This document shows positions 14,489 through 23,143 of a DNA stretch of 64,000 nt, in pieces. Position numbers and translations under genes: made by a program. Numbering within the stretch: the first letter of the stretch is position 1; every line of letters begins with the position of its first letter. Below the pieces are notes generated by a model. The model did not search any database, had not been told where the DNA came from, and saw nothing but the letters and a program-made list of their open reading frames with translations. The DNA comes from Pseudomonadota bacterium (GTDB lineage Bacteria; Pseudomonadota; Gammaproteobacteria; Burkholderiales; Burkholderiaceae_E), in the NCBI GenBank assembly GCA_023389055.1, contig JAEWFA010000033.1, positions 30,966 to 94,965 on the forward strand. The letters run 5' to 3'.

Positions 14489-17107
14489 ATGACGTCGGCC
14501 GAAATCCGCGAGAAGTTCCTGCAGTTCTTCGAATCGAAGGGGCACACGGTCGTTCCGTCGAGTTCGCTCGTCCCCGCGAACGACCCGACGCTGCTGTTCA
14601 CCAACAGCGGCATGGTCCAGTTCAAGGACGTCTTCACCGGTCGCGAGAAGCGCGCCTACACGCGGGCGACGAGCGCGCAGCGCAGCCTGCGGGCGGGCGG
14701 CAAGCACAACGACCTGGAGAACGTCGGCTACACGGCCCGGCATCACACGTTCTTCGAGATGCTCGGCAACTTCTCGTTCGGCGACTACTTCAAGCGCGAC
14801 GCGATCGCCTATGCGTGGGAGTTGCTCACGAAGGTGTACGACCTGCCGGTCGACAAGCTGTGGGTCACCGTTTACCAGGACGACGACGACGCGTACCGGA
14901 TCTGGGCCGACGAGATCGGCGTGCCGCGCGAGCGCCTCGTGCGCATCGGCGACAACAAGGGCGCGCGCTACGCGTCCGACAACTTCTGGCAGATGGCCGA
15001 CACCGGCCCGTGCGGGCCGTGCAGCGAGATCTTCTACGACCACGGTCCGGGCGTCGCCGGCGGTCCTCCGGGGTCGGCCGACGCCGACGGCGACCGCTAT
15101 ATCGAGATCTGGAACCTCGTCTTCATGCAGTTCGACCGCGACGCGGCGGGCACGCTCACGCCGCTGCCGCATCCGTGCGTCGACACCGGTATGGGCCTCG
15201 AGCGCCTCGCGGCGGTGCTGCAGCACGTGCACAGCAACTACGAGATCGACCTGTTCCAGGATCTGATCCGCGCCGCCGCGCGCGAGACCGGCACGACCGA
15301 TCTCGCGAGTCCCTCGCTGCGCGTCATCGCCGACCACATCCGCGCCTGTGCCTTCCTGATCGTCGACGGCGTCATCCCCGGCAACGAGGGGCGCGGCTAC
15401 GTGCTGCGCCGGATCGTCCGTCGCGCCCTGCGCCACGGTCACAAGCTGGGTCGGCGAGAGCCGTTCTTTTATCGGCTCGTGGGCGATCTCGATCGCGTGA
15501 TGGGCGCGGCGTACCCGGAGTTGCGGGCGGCGCGCGAGCGCGTCGCACAAGTGCTCGCGCAGGAAGAGGAGCGCTTCGGGGAGACGCTCGAGAACGGCAT
15601 GGCGATTCTCGAGGGGGCGCTCGCCGCGCACCCCGAGCGCCTGGACGGCGAGACCGCGTTCAAGCTCTACGACACCTACGGCTTCCCGCTCGACCTGACC
15701 GCCGACGTCTGCCGGGAACGCGGTGTGGCGGTCGACGAGGCCGGCTTCGAGCAGGCGATGGAGCGCCAGCGGCGGCAGGCGCGCGCCGCCGGCAAGTTCC
15801 GCGCGGAAGCCGCGCTCGATTACGAGGGCGAGCGCACGGTCTTCCACGGCTACGAGCAACTCGCCGTGCAGGACGCGGGCGTCGTCGCGCTGTACGTCGG
15901 CGGCACGTCGGTGGCGAAGATGTCGGCCGGCGAGCGCGGCGTCGTGGTGCTCGATCGCACGCCGTTCTATGCCGAGTCGGGAGGGCAGGTCGGCGACGCA
16001 GGCGTTCTCGCCTCGAAGGACGGCGCAGTGCGCTTCGACGTCGACGATACGCAGAAGATCCGCGCCGAGGTGTTCGGGCATCACGGAACGCTCGTTTGCG
16101 GCACGCTCGCGCTCGGCGATCGGGTCGATGCGTCGGTCGATGCCGCGCGCCGCGCGAGCACGATGCGCAACCACTCGGCCACGCACCTGATGCACAAGGC
16201 GCTGCGCGAGGTGCTCGGTTCGCACGTGCAGCAGCGCGGCTCGCTGGTCGATGCCGATCGCACGCGCTTCGACTTCGCGCACAACGCGCCGCTGTCCGAC
16301 GACGAGATCCGTCGCATCGAGGCGATCGTCAACCGCGAGGTGCTGGCGAACGCGCCTACGCAGGCGCGCGTGATGGCTTTCGACGACGCGGTGCGCGGCG
16401 GCGCGATGGCGCTGTTCGGCGAGAAGTACGGCGACGAGGTGCGAGTGCTCGACATCGGCAGCTCGCGCGAGCTGTGCGGCGGCACGCACGTGGCGCGTAC
16501 CGGCGACATCGGGCTGTTCAAGGTCGTCGCCGAGGGCGGCGTTGCGGCCGGCGTGCGGCGCATCGAGGCGATCACCGGCGAGAACGCCGTCGCCTGGGTA
16601 CAGGCCGCCGATGAACGCATCAAGGAGGCCGCTTCGATGCTCAAGGCGTCGCCCGGCGAACTGCTCGGGCGCATCGGCCAGTCGCTCGAGCACGTGCGCG
16701 CGCTCGAGAAGGAGCTTGCGCGGTTGAAGTCGAAGCTCGCCAGCTCGCAGGGCGAGGATCTCGCCGAGCAGGCGGTCGAGGTCGACGGCATCCAGGTGCT
16801 CGCCGCGACGCTCGACGGCGCCGACGCAAAGACGCTGCGCGAGACGATGGACCGGTTGAAGGACCGCCTGAAGAGCGCGGCGATCGTGCTCGCCGCCGTC
16901 GACGGCGCAAAGGTGAGTCTGATCGCCGGCGTCACGGCGAACGCCACGTCGAAAGTCAAGGCGGGCGAACTGGTGAACTTCGTCGCGCAACAGGTGGGCG
17001 GCAAGGGCGGCGGGCGACCCGAAATGGCACAGGCGGGCGGCAACGAGCCGGCGCGGCTGCCGGCGGCGCTCGCGGGGGTCGCCGCCTGGGTGCGCGAGCG
17101 CGGCTGA
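14489..17107 (+). CDS. alaS: Alanyl-tRNA synthetase
   Basis: 872 residues, the normal bacterial length. The class II aminoacylation domain is evident from FFESKGHTVVPSSSL and FTNSGMVQFKDVF at the N terminus (motif 1 area) and RHHTFFEMLGNFSFGDYFK. The editing domain carries the zinc-binding HSATH (H562, H566) and CGGTH (C663, H667), which hydrolyse mischarged Ser/Gly-tRNA(Ala). The C-terminal C-Ala domain ends in GGGRPEMAQAGG. The ATG at 14489 starts exactly at family homology (MTSAEIREKFLQFF), though there is no strong Shine-Dalgarno. A tRNA-Ala gene is present at 30.9 kb. Essential cytoplasmic translation enzyme. Confidence 0.99.
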   Translation: MTSAEIREKFLQFFESKGHTVVPSSSLVPANDPTLLFTNSGMVQFKDVFTGREKRAYTRATSAQRSLRAGGKHNDLENVGYTARHHTFFEMLGNFSFGDYFKRDAIAYAWELLTKVYDLPVDKLWVTVYQDDDDAYRIWADEIGVPRERLVRIGDNKGARYASDNFWQMADTGPCGPCSEIFYDHGPGVAGGPPGSADADGDRYIEIWNLVFMQFDRDAAGTLTPLPHPCVDTGMGLERLAAVLQHVHSNYEIDLFQDLIRAAARETGTTDLASPSLRVIADHIRACAFLIVDGVIPGNEGRGYVLRRIVRRALRHGHKLGRREPFFYRLVGDLDRVMGAAYPELRAARERVAQVLAQEEERFGETLENGMAILEGALAAHPERLDGETAFKLYDTYGFPLDLTADVCRERGVAVDEAGFEQAMERQRRQARAAGKFRAEAALDYEGERTVFHGYEQLAVQDAGVVALYVGGTSVAKMSAGERGVVVLDRTPFYAESGGQVGDAGVLASKDGAVRFDVDDTQKIRAEVFGHHGTLVCGTLALGDRVDASVDAARRASTMRNHSATHLMHKALREVLGSHVQQRGSLVDADRTRFDFAHNAPLSDDEIRRIEAIVNREVLANAPTQARVMAFDDAVRGGAMALFGEKYGDEVRVLDIGSSRELCGGTHVARTGDIGLFKVVAEGGVAAGVRRIEAITGENAVAWVQAADERIKEAASMLKASPGELLGRIGQSLEHVRALEKELARLKSKLASSQGEDLAEQAVEVDGIQVLAATLDGADAKTLRETMDRLKDRLKSAAIVLAAVDGAKVSLIAGVTANATSKVKAGELVNFVAQQVGGKGGGRPEMAQAGGNEPARLPAALAGVAAWVRERG

Positions 17108-17150
17108 ACATTCGAATGAGCCTGCTGCGCGGCGCGATCCCACGCGAGCG

Positions 17151-18035
17151 ATGAGGAAACCGGTGCCGGATCCCGTCCATGACGTTGCCGCGCATCGCGC
17201 CTTTGCGCACGAGTTGCTCGGTCGCGTAGCGGCGATCGCCGCGCTCGGTCCGCTGCCTCCCGTGGCTGCCGTGCATCTTCCGCTTGCCGCAGACGAGGGC
17301 TCGCGCGAATCGGAATTCTGCGGCGTCGAACTCGAGGATGGCTCGATCGGGTTGTCGTTCCTGCTGCTGGGCGACACCTTCGCGCGGCTGCGCAACGACA
17401 GTCCCGCTCGGGCACTTCAAGGCGTGCCGGCACTCGAACTCGCGCGCGGCTACCTGGACGACGATCCGGTACGCCGCACGCTCGGCTTCGCCGCCGTCAA
17501 CGCGATCTCGCAGCGCTTCTTCGGCGAGGCGGGCTACGAGCTGGACACCGCCGCCGACTCGATCGGCTCGCTCGATCCGCGCCCCGGCGAGCGAATCGGA
17601 ATGGTCGGGCTGTTCGGGCCACTGGTGCCGCGCATCGTCGGCGCGGGCGCCTCGCTCGTCGTGCTCGAACTGCAAAGCCGGCTCGTCGGGGAGCGCGAAG
17701 GCTGGCGGGTGACGCTCGATCCCGCCGAGCTGGCGGCTTGCGAGAAGGTGCTTTGCACGACGACGGTGCTGCTCAACGACACGCTCGACCGGGTGCTCGA
17801 TACGGTGAGCGGCGCGCGCTGGATCGCCTTCGTAGGACCGGGCGGCGGATGCGTACCGGACGGGCTGTTCGCGCGCGGCGTCACGCTGCTGGGCGGCACG
17901 ACGATCGTCGATCGCGACGGCTTCGCCGACGCCGTGGCCCGCGGCGAGCCGTGGGGGCGCTTCGCGCGCAAGTACGTGATCGCGCGCGATCGCTATCCGG
18001 GTTTCGATCGGCTCGCGGCGAAGATCGCCTCATAG
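17151..18035 (+). CDS. DUF364/DUF4213-type protein, putative Rossmann-like enzyme
   Basis: 294 residues. The N-terminal half contains a conserved-looking block (LGFAAVNAISQRFF) and the C-terminal half a Rossmann-like fold: PGERIGMVGLFGPLVPRI resembles a glycine-rich first loop, and CTTTVLLNDTLDRVL followed by GPGGGCVPDGLFARGV matches the DUF364 family ('putative heavy-metal chelation'). Those proteins occur beside molybdenum/metal-related and methyl-transfer genes, but the biochemical function has not been settled. It lies 44 bases after alaS and 13 bases before the Nudix gene, so the three may be cotranscribed. No Shine-Dalgarno is obvious at the ATG. Confidence 0.7.
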   Translation: MRKPVPDPVHDVAAHRAFAHELLGRVAAIAALGPLPPVAAVHLPLAADEGSRESEFCGVELEDGSIGLSFLLLGDTFARLRNDSPARALQGVPALELARGYLDDDPVRRTLGFAAVNAISQRFFGEAGYELDTAADSIGSLDPRPGERIGMVGLFGPLVPRIVGAGASLVVLELQSRLVGEREGWRVTLDPAELAACEKVLCTTTVLLNDTLDRVLDTVSGARWIAFVGPGGGCVPDGLFARGVTLLGGTTIVDRDGFADAVARGEPWGRFARKYVIARDRYPGFDRLAAKIAS

Positions 18036-18048
18036 CGGCCGTCACGCG

Positions 18049-18591
18049 ATGCTCCATCCCGACTACCGCTTCTGTCCGCGCTGTGCGCAGCCGCTGGTCG
18101 CCGACCACGTCGGCGGACGCGAGCGCAGCATCTGCCGCGGGTGCGGCTTCACGCACTGGAACAATCCGGCGCCCGTCGTCGCCGGCCTCGTGCAGGTCGG
18201 CGACGAGATCCTGCTCGCGCGAAACGCGGCATGGCCCGCGAAGATGTTCGCGCTGATCACCGGCTTTCTCGAAGCGGGCGAGACGCCCGAGGAGGGAATC
18301 CGGCGCGAGATCAAGGAGGAGACCGATCTGGACGTCGACAGCGCGACGCTGATCGGCGTCTACGACTTCGTTCGAAAGAACGAGGTCATCATCGCCTACC
18401 ACGCGGTCGCGCGCGGAACCGTCACGCTGTCGGAGGAACTCATCGAGTACCGGATGGTCGCGCCCGAACGGCTCAAGCCCTGGCGGGCGGGAACCGGGCT
18501 CGCCGTGGCCGACTGGATGCGCGCTCGAGGATTGCCCTTCGAGTTCGTCGATCTTCCTCGTCGCACCGAGGGCGACCGATCCGGGACTTAG
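18049..18591 (+). CDS. Nudix hydrolase with N-terminal zinc ribbon (NudC-like)
   Basis: 180 residues. C9-x2-C12 and C29-x2-C32 form a zinc ribbon, followed by a Nudix domain whose box can be read in full: G72-x5-E78-x7-R86-E87-x2-E90-E91. The Nudix Glu residues bind Mg2+ for hydrolysis of a nucleoside diphosphate linked to another moiety. The ribbon plus Nudix order is that of NADH pyrophosphatase NudC, but the protein is shorter than NudC and lacks its N-terminal domain and the SQPWPFP motif, so NAD(H) specificity is not assured. Confidence 0.9.
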   Translation: MLHPDYRFCPRCAQPLVADHVGGRERSICRGCGFTHWNNPAPVVAGLVQVGDEILLARNAAWPAKMFALITGFLEAGETPEEGIRREIKEETDLDVDSATLIGVYDFVRKNEVIIAYHAVARGTVTLSEELIEYRMVAPERLKPWRAGTGLAVADWMRARGLPFEFVDLPRRTEGDRSGT

Positions 18592-18680
18592 GTCCTGTCC
18601 GCGGCAGGGAAGGGGGCCGACCGTCGGACGCTCGCTGCTAGACTCGGGGCATTGACCTTCCGTTTTCCCGAGAAAGCCCG

Positions 18681-18923
18681 ATGACCGAGAACGACCTGCA
18701 CTTCGATCGTGAAGTCGATGCGCGGGGCCTGAACTGCCCGCTGCCGATCCTGCGCGCGAAGAAGGCGTTGACCGACCTGCCCAGTGGCCAGGTCCTGAAG
18801 GTGATGTCGACCGATCCGGGGTCGAAGCGCGATTTCGAGGCCTTCTCGCGCCAGACCGGGCACGAGCTCGTGCGTACCGACGTCGGCGAGCGGGAGTGGA
18901 CGTTTTATCTGAAGCGGCGCTGA
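18681..18923 (+). CDS. tusA: TusA-family sulfur carrier protein
   Basis: 80 residues, one SirA/TusA domain. The active cysteine is C19 in the CPLP motif (GLNCPLPILRAKKAL), which carries a persulfide in sulfur relay to tRNA thiolation, molybdenum cofactor or other sulfur pathways. DPGSKRDFEAFSRQTGHEL is the typical helix-strand of the family. A GAGAAAG ribosome-site candidate lies about 9 bases upstream. In this genome region with a molybdenum hydroxylase and XdhC factors a role in Mo-cofactor sulfuration is possible but unproven. Confidence 0.92.
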   Translation: MTENDLHFDREVDARGLNCPLPILRAKKALTDLPSGQVLKVMSTDPGSKRDFEAFSRQTGHELVRTDVGEREWTFYLKRR

Positions 18924-19052
18924 CGCGCAGCTGGCGGCCCGCGTAGGCTCCCCGGCCCGCGCACGCGCCCGGCCGCCCCGCTCGGCGACGGTCGGCGATC
19001 TGACTGCGGCCAACTCGGCAACCTTGCGGGTGGGCCTTGCGGTGCCCTGCTC

Positions 19053-19089
19053 GGTAGCGCAGCGCACCGCGGCTGCGCAGCGCGCTACC
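19053..19089. terminator. Long GC-rich inverted repeat between convergent tusA and valS
   Basis: GGTAGCG ... CGCTACC with inner GCGCA/TGCGC arms forms a long imperfect hairpin that overlaps the valS stop. It lies between two convergent genes and could end transcription from either side; no T-tract accompanies it. Confidence 0.4.
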
Positions 19090-22000
19090 CCAGCCGCGTA
19101 CGCTGCTCCTGCAGCTTCGCCCTCGTCGCCCCGAAGCCTGTCAGTCGCTCGCGTTCCTGCTCCACCACCGCCGCCGGCGCGCGGTCGACGAAATTGGCGT
19201 TCGACAGCTTGGCCTGCGCCTTGCCGATCTCCGCATCGAGCCGTGCGAGCTCCTTGTCGAGTCGTTGCCGCTCGGCGTCGACGTCGACCTCGATCGCGAG
19301 CATCAGTCGCGTCTCGCCGACCACCTGCACTGGAGCGACCGACCCCTCGGGCAGCCGCTCGGCGATGCGTACGTCGTCCAGCCGCGCGAGCGCGCGCAGG
19401 TAGGGCGCGAACGCGGCGAGCCGCGTCGCATCGCCCGCCGCAACCAGCGGCAGCTTCTGCGCCGGGGAGATCCCCATTTCCGCGCGCAGCGCGCGGCACG
19501 CTTCGACGATCGCCTTCAATTCGGTGACCCAGGCTTCGGCGCTCTCGTCGATGCGCGACGCGTCGGCCTGCGGGAAGCGCTGCGTCATGATCGAGTGGCG
19601 CCGCTGGGCGATCGCGCGCTGCAGCGCTTCACCCGACAGCGACTGCTCGCCGCGTTCGCCGTAGCGCATTGCCAGCGGCGCAACCTTCTGCCACAGCGCC
19701 TCGGTGACGAAAGGAATGATCGGGTGCGCCAATCGCAGCACCGCCTCGAGCACGCGCAGCAGCGTGCGCCGCGTGGCGCGCGCGCGCGCCTCGTCGCCGC
19801 TGCCGAGCTGCACCTTCGCCAGCTCGACGTACCAGTCGCAGTACTCGTTCCAGACGAATTCGTAGATCGCGCGGGCGGCGAGGTCGAAGCGATATTCCCC
19901 GATGTTTCGCTCGACCTGCAGTTCGGTGCGCTGCAGTTGGGAGACGATCCAGTGCTCGAGCGTGCCGAAATGCAGGTAGCCGCCGGGCGCGCACTGCTCC
20001 GGCGTGTGCGACGCAAAGCCGTTGTCGCGACCTTCGCAATTCATCAGCACGAAGCGCGTGGCGTTCCACAGCTTGTTGCAGAAGTTGCGGTAGCCCTCGC
20101 AGCGGTTCAGGTCGAAATTGATGTTGCGCCCCGGGCCGGCGAGCGAGGCGAAGGTGAAGCGCAGCGCGTCGGCGCCGAAGGCGGGGATGCCTTTCGGGTA
20201 CTCGTGACGAGTGCGCTTCTCGATCGACGCCGCCTGCCTCGGATTCATCAATCCGTAGGTGCGCTTGGCCACCAGCGCATCGAGCGAGATGCCGTCGATC
20301 AGGTCGATCGGGTCGAGCGTGTTCCCCTTGCTCTTCGACATCTTCTGGCCTTCGGCGTCGCGTACCAGCGCGTGCACGTAGACGTCGCGGAAGGGCACCT
20401 TGCCGGCGAACGCGAGCGTCATCATGACCATCCGCGCGACCCAGAAGAAGATGATGTCGAAGCCGGTGACGAGCACCGAAGACGGCAGGTAGCGGTTCAG
20501 CTCGGGCAGCAGGTTGGGGGCGCCGTCGCGAAACGGCTCGTCCGGGTCGACGAGCGTCGAGAACGGCACGAGCGCCGACGAGAACCAGGTGTCCAGGACG
20601 TCCGGGTCCTGCGCCAGCGCGCCGTTCCAGCCTGCGGCGCGCGCCTTCGCTGCCGCTTCGTCTTCGTTGCGGGCGACGAAGACGGTTCCGTCGTGCAGCG
20701 GCGCGCCGCTCGCGTCGGCCTTGTACCAGGCCGGTATGCGGTGGCCCCACCACAACTGGCGCGAGATGCACCAATCCTGGATGTTGGTGAGCCAGTGGTC
20801 GTAGGTGGCTTTCCAGCTTTCCGGCACGAAGCGGATCCGGCCGTCGGCTACCGCTTCGAGCGAGCGCTGCGCGATGCTGCCGCCGGCGAGCGGCGAATCG
20901 GCGGGCGAGGCCTTGCTCATCGCGACGAACCACTGGTCGGTGAGCATCGGCTCGATGACGGAGTTCGTGCGGTCGCCGCGCGGCACCATCATCCGGTGCG
21001 CGCGCACCGACTCGAGCAGGCCGAGCGCTTCGAGGTCGGAGACGACCATCCGGCGCGCATCGAAGCGACCGAGCCCGCGGTAGCGGGGCGAGGCGCTCTC
21101 GTTGATGCGGCCGTCGAGCGTCAGCACGCCGATCATCGGCAGTTCGTGCCGCTGGCCCACCGCGTAGTCGTTGAAGTCGTGTGCCGGCGTGACCTTCACC
21201 GCACCGGTGCCGAACTCGCGATCGACGTAGGCGTCGGCGATGATCGGGATCTCGCGCCATCCGCGTTCGGCGCCGCGGGCGGCGAGCGCTTCGAGCGGCA
21301 GCGCTGCGGCGTCGAAGGCAGGCTCGTCGCCCAGGCCCGACAGCGGCAGCAGCACGGTCTTGCCGACCAGTGCCGAATAGCGCTCGTCCTCGGGGTGCAC
21401 CATCACCGCGGTATCGCCGAGCATCGTCTCGGGGCGAGTCGTCGCTACGGTGATCGTTCCGCTGCCGTCGGCGAGCGGATAGCGGATGTGCCAGAGCTGG
21501 CCTTCCTCTTCCTCGCTGACGACTTCGAGGTCGGATACCGCGGTGAGCAGGTCCGGGTCCCAGTTCACGAGCCGCTTGCCGCGGTAGATCAGCCCCTGCT
21601 CGTGCAGTGCGACGAACACCTCGCGCACGACGGCCGAGAGCTTCGGGTCCATCGTGAAGTATTCGAGCGACCAGTCGGTGGAGGCGCCCATGCGGCGCAT
21701 CTGCCGCGTGATCGTCGAGCCGGACTCCTCCTTCCACGCCCAGACGCGCTCGACGAACTTCTCGCGGCCGAGGTCGTGTCGCGTGACGCGCTGCGCGTCG
21801 AGCTGGCGCTCGACGACGATCTGCGTGGCGATACCCGCGTGGTCGGTACCGGGCAGCCATAGCGTGTTGTCGCCGCGCATCCGGTGGTAGCGCGTGAGCG
21901 CGTCCATCACCGTCTGGTTGAACGCGTGCCCCATGTGCAGCGTGCCGGTGACGTTCGGCGGCGGCAGCTGGATCGAGAACGCCGCAGCGCCTTCGGTGTT

Positions 22001-22156
22001 TCCCGCAGCGAAGTAGCCGCGCGATTCCCACAGCGGGTACCAGAGCGCTTCGATGGCGGCGGGCTCGAAGCTGCGGGCGAGATCGTCGCCCGTCTCGCGC
22101 GCCGGCTCGGCGGTTGCGGAAGTCGGCGCAGTGTCCGATGGACGGTTGGTGGTCAT
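19085..22156 (-). CDS. valS: Valyl-tRNA synthetase
   Basis: 1023 residues. The class I motifs are HMGH (74-77, in TGTLHMGHAFNQTV) and KMSKS (605-609). An editing (CP1) insertion lies between them (WLPGTDHAGIATQ near its start). The anticodon-binding domain and a C-terminal coiled-coil arm (RQRLDKELARLDAEIGKAQ) are present, so the protein is complete. About 29 N-terminal residues precede the first conserved block and are rich in Thr/Ala/Ser. It is downstream of the DUF2486-like gene with 96 bases between. Essential cytoplasmic enzyme charging tRNA-Val. Confidence 0.99.
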   Translation of the reverse strand: MTTNRPSDTAPTSATAEPARETGDDLARSFEPAAIEALWYPLWESRGYFAAGNTEGAAAFSIQLPPPNVTGTLHMGHAFNQTVMDALTRYHRMRGDNTLWLPGTDHAGIATQIVVERQLDAQRVTRHDLGREKFVERVWAWKEESGSTITRQMRRMGASTDWSLEYFTMDPKLSAVVREVFVALHEQGLIYRGKRLVNWDPDLLTAVSDLEVVSEEEEGQLWHIRYPLADGSGTITVATTRPETMLGDTAVMVHPEDERYSALVGKTVLLPLSGLGDEPAFDAAALPLEALAARGAERGWREIPIIADAYVDREFGTGAVKVTPAHDFNDYAVGQRHELPMIGVLTLDGRINESASPRYRGLGRFDARRMVVSDLEALGLLESVRAHRMMVPRGDRTNSVIEPMLTDQWFVAMSKASPADSPLAGGSIAQRSLEAVADGRIRFVPESWKATYDHWLTNIQDWCISRQLWWGHRIPAWYKADASGAPLHDGTVFVARNEDEAAAKARAAGWNGALAQDPDVLDTWFSSALVPFSTLVDPDEPFRDGAPNLLPELNRYLPSSVLVTGFDIIFFWVARMVMMTLAFAGKVPFRDVYVHALVRDAEGQKMSKSKGNTLDPIDLIDGISLDALVAKRTYGLMNPRQAASIEKRTRHEYPKGIPAFGADALRFTFASLAGPGRNINFDLNRCEGYRNFCNKLWNATRFVLMNCEGRDNGFASHTPEQCAPGGYLHFGTLEHWIVSQLQRTELQVERNIGEYRFDLAARAIYEFVWNEYCDWYVELAKVQLGSGDEARARATRRTLLRVLEAVLRLAHPIIPFVTEALWQKVAPLAMRYGERGEQSLSGEALQRAIAQRRHSIMTQRFPQADASRIDESAEAWVTELKAIVEACRALRAEMGISPAQKLPLVAAGDATRLAAFAPYLRALARLDDVRIAERLPEGSVAPVQVVGETRLMLAIEVDVDAERQRLDKELARLDAEIGKAQAKLSNANFVDRAPAAVVEQERERLTGFGATRAKLQEQRTRLG

Positions 22157-22252
22157 GAGCGGAAACGAACGGGATTGGGGACGACGTCGTCGTGCAGGTC
22201 CCTCGTCGAAAGGATCTCACATCCGCCGCGGCGGGCGGCATTCCGGCTCATG

Positions 22253-22663
22253 TCACGAAGGTCCTTCGCGACCCCCCGCGACCTCGTCGTGCACTCGCGT
22301 GAGCTCCTCGGTGACGGCGCGCGCGACGAGGTCGCGCACCAGCTGCCCGAGCGTCAGTCGCAACTCGGCGGCGAGCGATTCCGTTGCACGCGCGAGCACG
22401 GCGTCGATGCCGGCCTGCATCTCGTCGTCGATCAGGGCTTCGGAACGACCGAGCAGCCGCTCGAGGACGTTCTCCTGCACGCGCAGCGCGAGTTGCGCCC
22501 AATCGACGTCGGTGAGCGCACGCGGCAAGTCGGCAGCGTCGTATCGCGGTACCTCGATGACCTCGGTGAGCATCGGGATTGCGTCCTCGGTCGAGTCGGG
22601 ATTCGCCTCGGCCGCCATGCGCAGTTGCCTGACGAGGCGCTGCAGTTCTTCGTCGCCTGGCAT
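22253..22663 (-). CDS. Conserved hypothetical protein, DUF2486-like
   Basis: 136 residues, no signal peptide, strongly acidic, predicted mostly helical from about residue 50 on (repeating Leu/Ala heptads such as LALRVQENVLERLL and AELRLTLGQLVRDLV). The N-terminal IPMLTEVIEVP and its place between holC and valS recall the DUF2486 family of Burkholderiales. The ATG at 22663 lies 7 bases after the holC stop, so it is coupled to holC. Function unknown; the gene order suggests a role linked to the polymerase clamp-loader operon only by location. Confidence 0.7.
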   Translation of the reverse strand: MPGDEELQRLVRQLRMAAEANPDSTEDAIPMLTEVIEVPRYDAADLPRALTDVDWAQLALRVQENVLERLLGRSEALIDDEMQAGIDAVLARATESLAAELRLTLGQLVRDLVARAVTEELTRVHDEVAGGREGPS

Positions 22664-22670
22664 CGTCTGC

Positions 22671-23102
22671 TCAGTCGCGCTGCGCGCCGCCGACGTCGTG
22701 ACGCGCCATCGGGTAGCCGCGGTCGCGATAGAAGCGCCAGCGATCGCGTGCCGCCGCACGGTCGTCCTCGTCGGCGCCGACGATCTCGATGAGCCGCTCG
22801 AAACGGGCGAACATCGGCGGCGGGGCGCTGCCCAGGTTCACCAGCACGTCGTGAGCGTCGGTGTCGATTGCCGTGTGGGCAAGCAGGATCGGCGTGCGCG
22901 CGGCCAGTGGATCATCGGCGCGCACGTGAGGGACGAAGTCGGCCGGGGGTTCGCTCCACAGCAACCGGTCGAAGGCGGCGAGCCGCGCTTCGTCTTCGCA
23001 CCAGACGAGCACCGGGTGCTTCGAGCGCCAGGCCTTGCGCACCAGGCGACCGCCATAGGCGAGCTTGTCGGGCGCGTTGAAGTGGAAGTCGACGCGCGTC
23101 AT
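22671..23102 (-). CDS. holC: DNA polymerase III subunit chi
   Basis: 143 residues. MTRVDFHFNAPDKL, VLVWCEDEARLAAFDRLLW, FVPHVRA and PILLAHT are conserved chi-subunit segments; chi binds psi in the clamp loader and single-strand DNA-binding protein. The family start at 23102 is used although its ribosome site is weak. It lies 41 bases after pepA, the common pepA-holC-(DUF)-valS order of proteobacteria, which strengthens the call. Confidence 0.95.
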   Translation of the reverse strand: MTRVDFHFNAPDKLAYGGRLVRKAWRSKHPVLVWCEDEARLAAFDRLLWSEPPADFVPHVRADDPLAARTPILLAHTAIDTDAHDVLVNLGSAPPPMFARFERLIEIVGADEDDRAAARDRWRFYRDRGYPMARHDVGGAQRD

Positions 23103-23143
23103 GCGGAAGCGGCGGTTCGGTGGGGAAGCGAAGACGGGCGCCG

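Noticed and set aside
14444..17395. 983-codon open frame antisense to alaS
   Set aside because: Composition is the Arg/Ala/His-rich shadow typical of GC-rich genes read backwards; no homology motif and alaS is beyond doubt.
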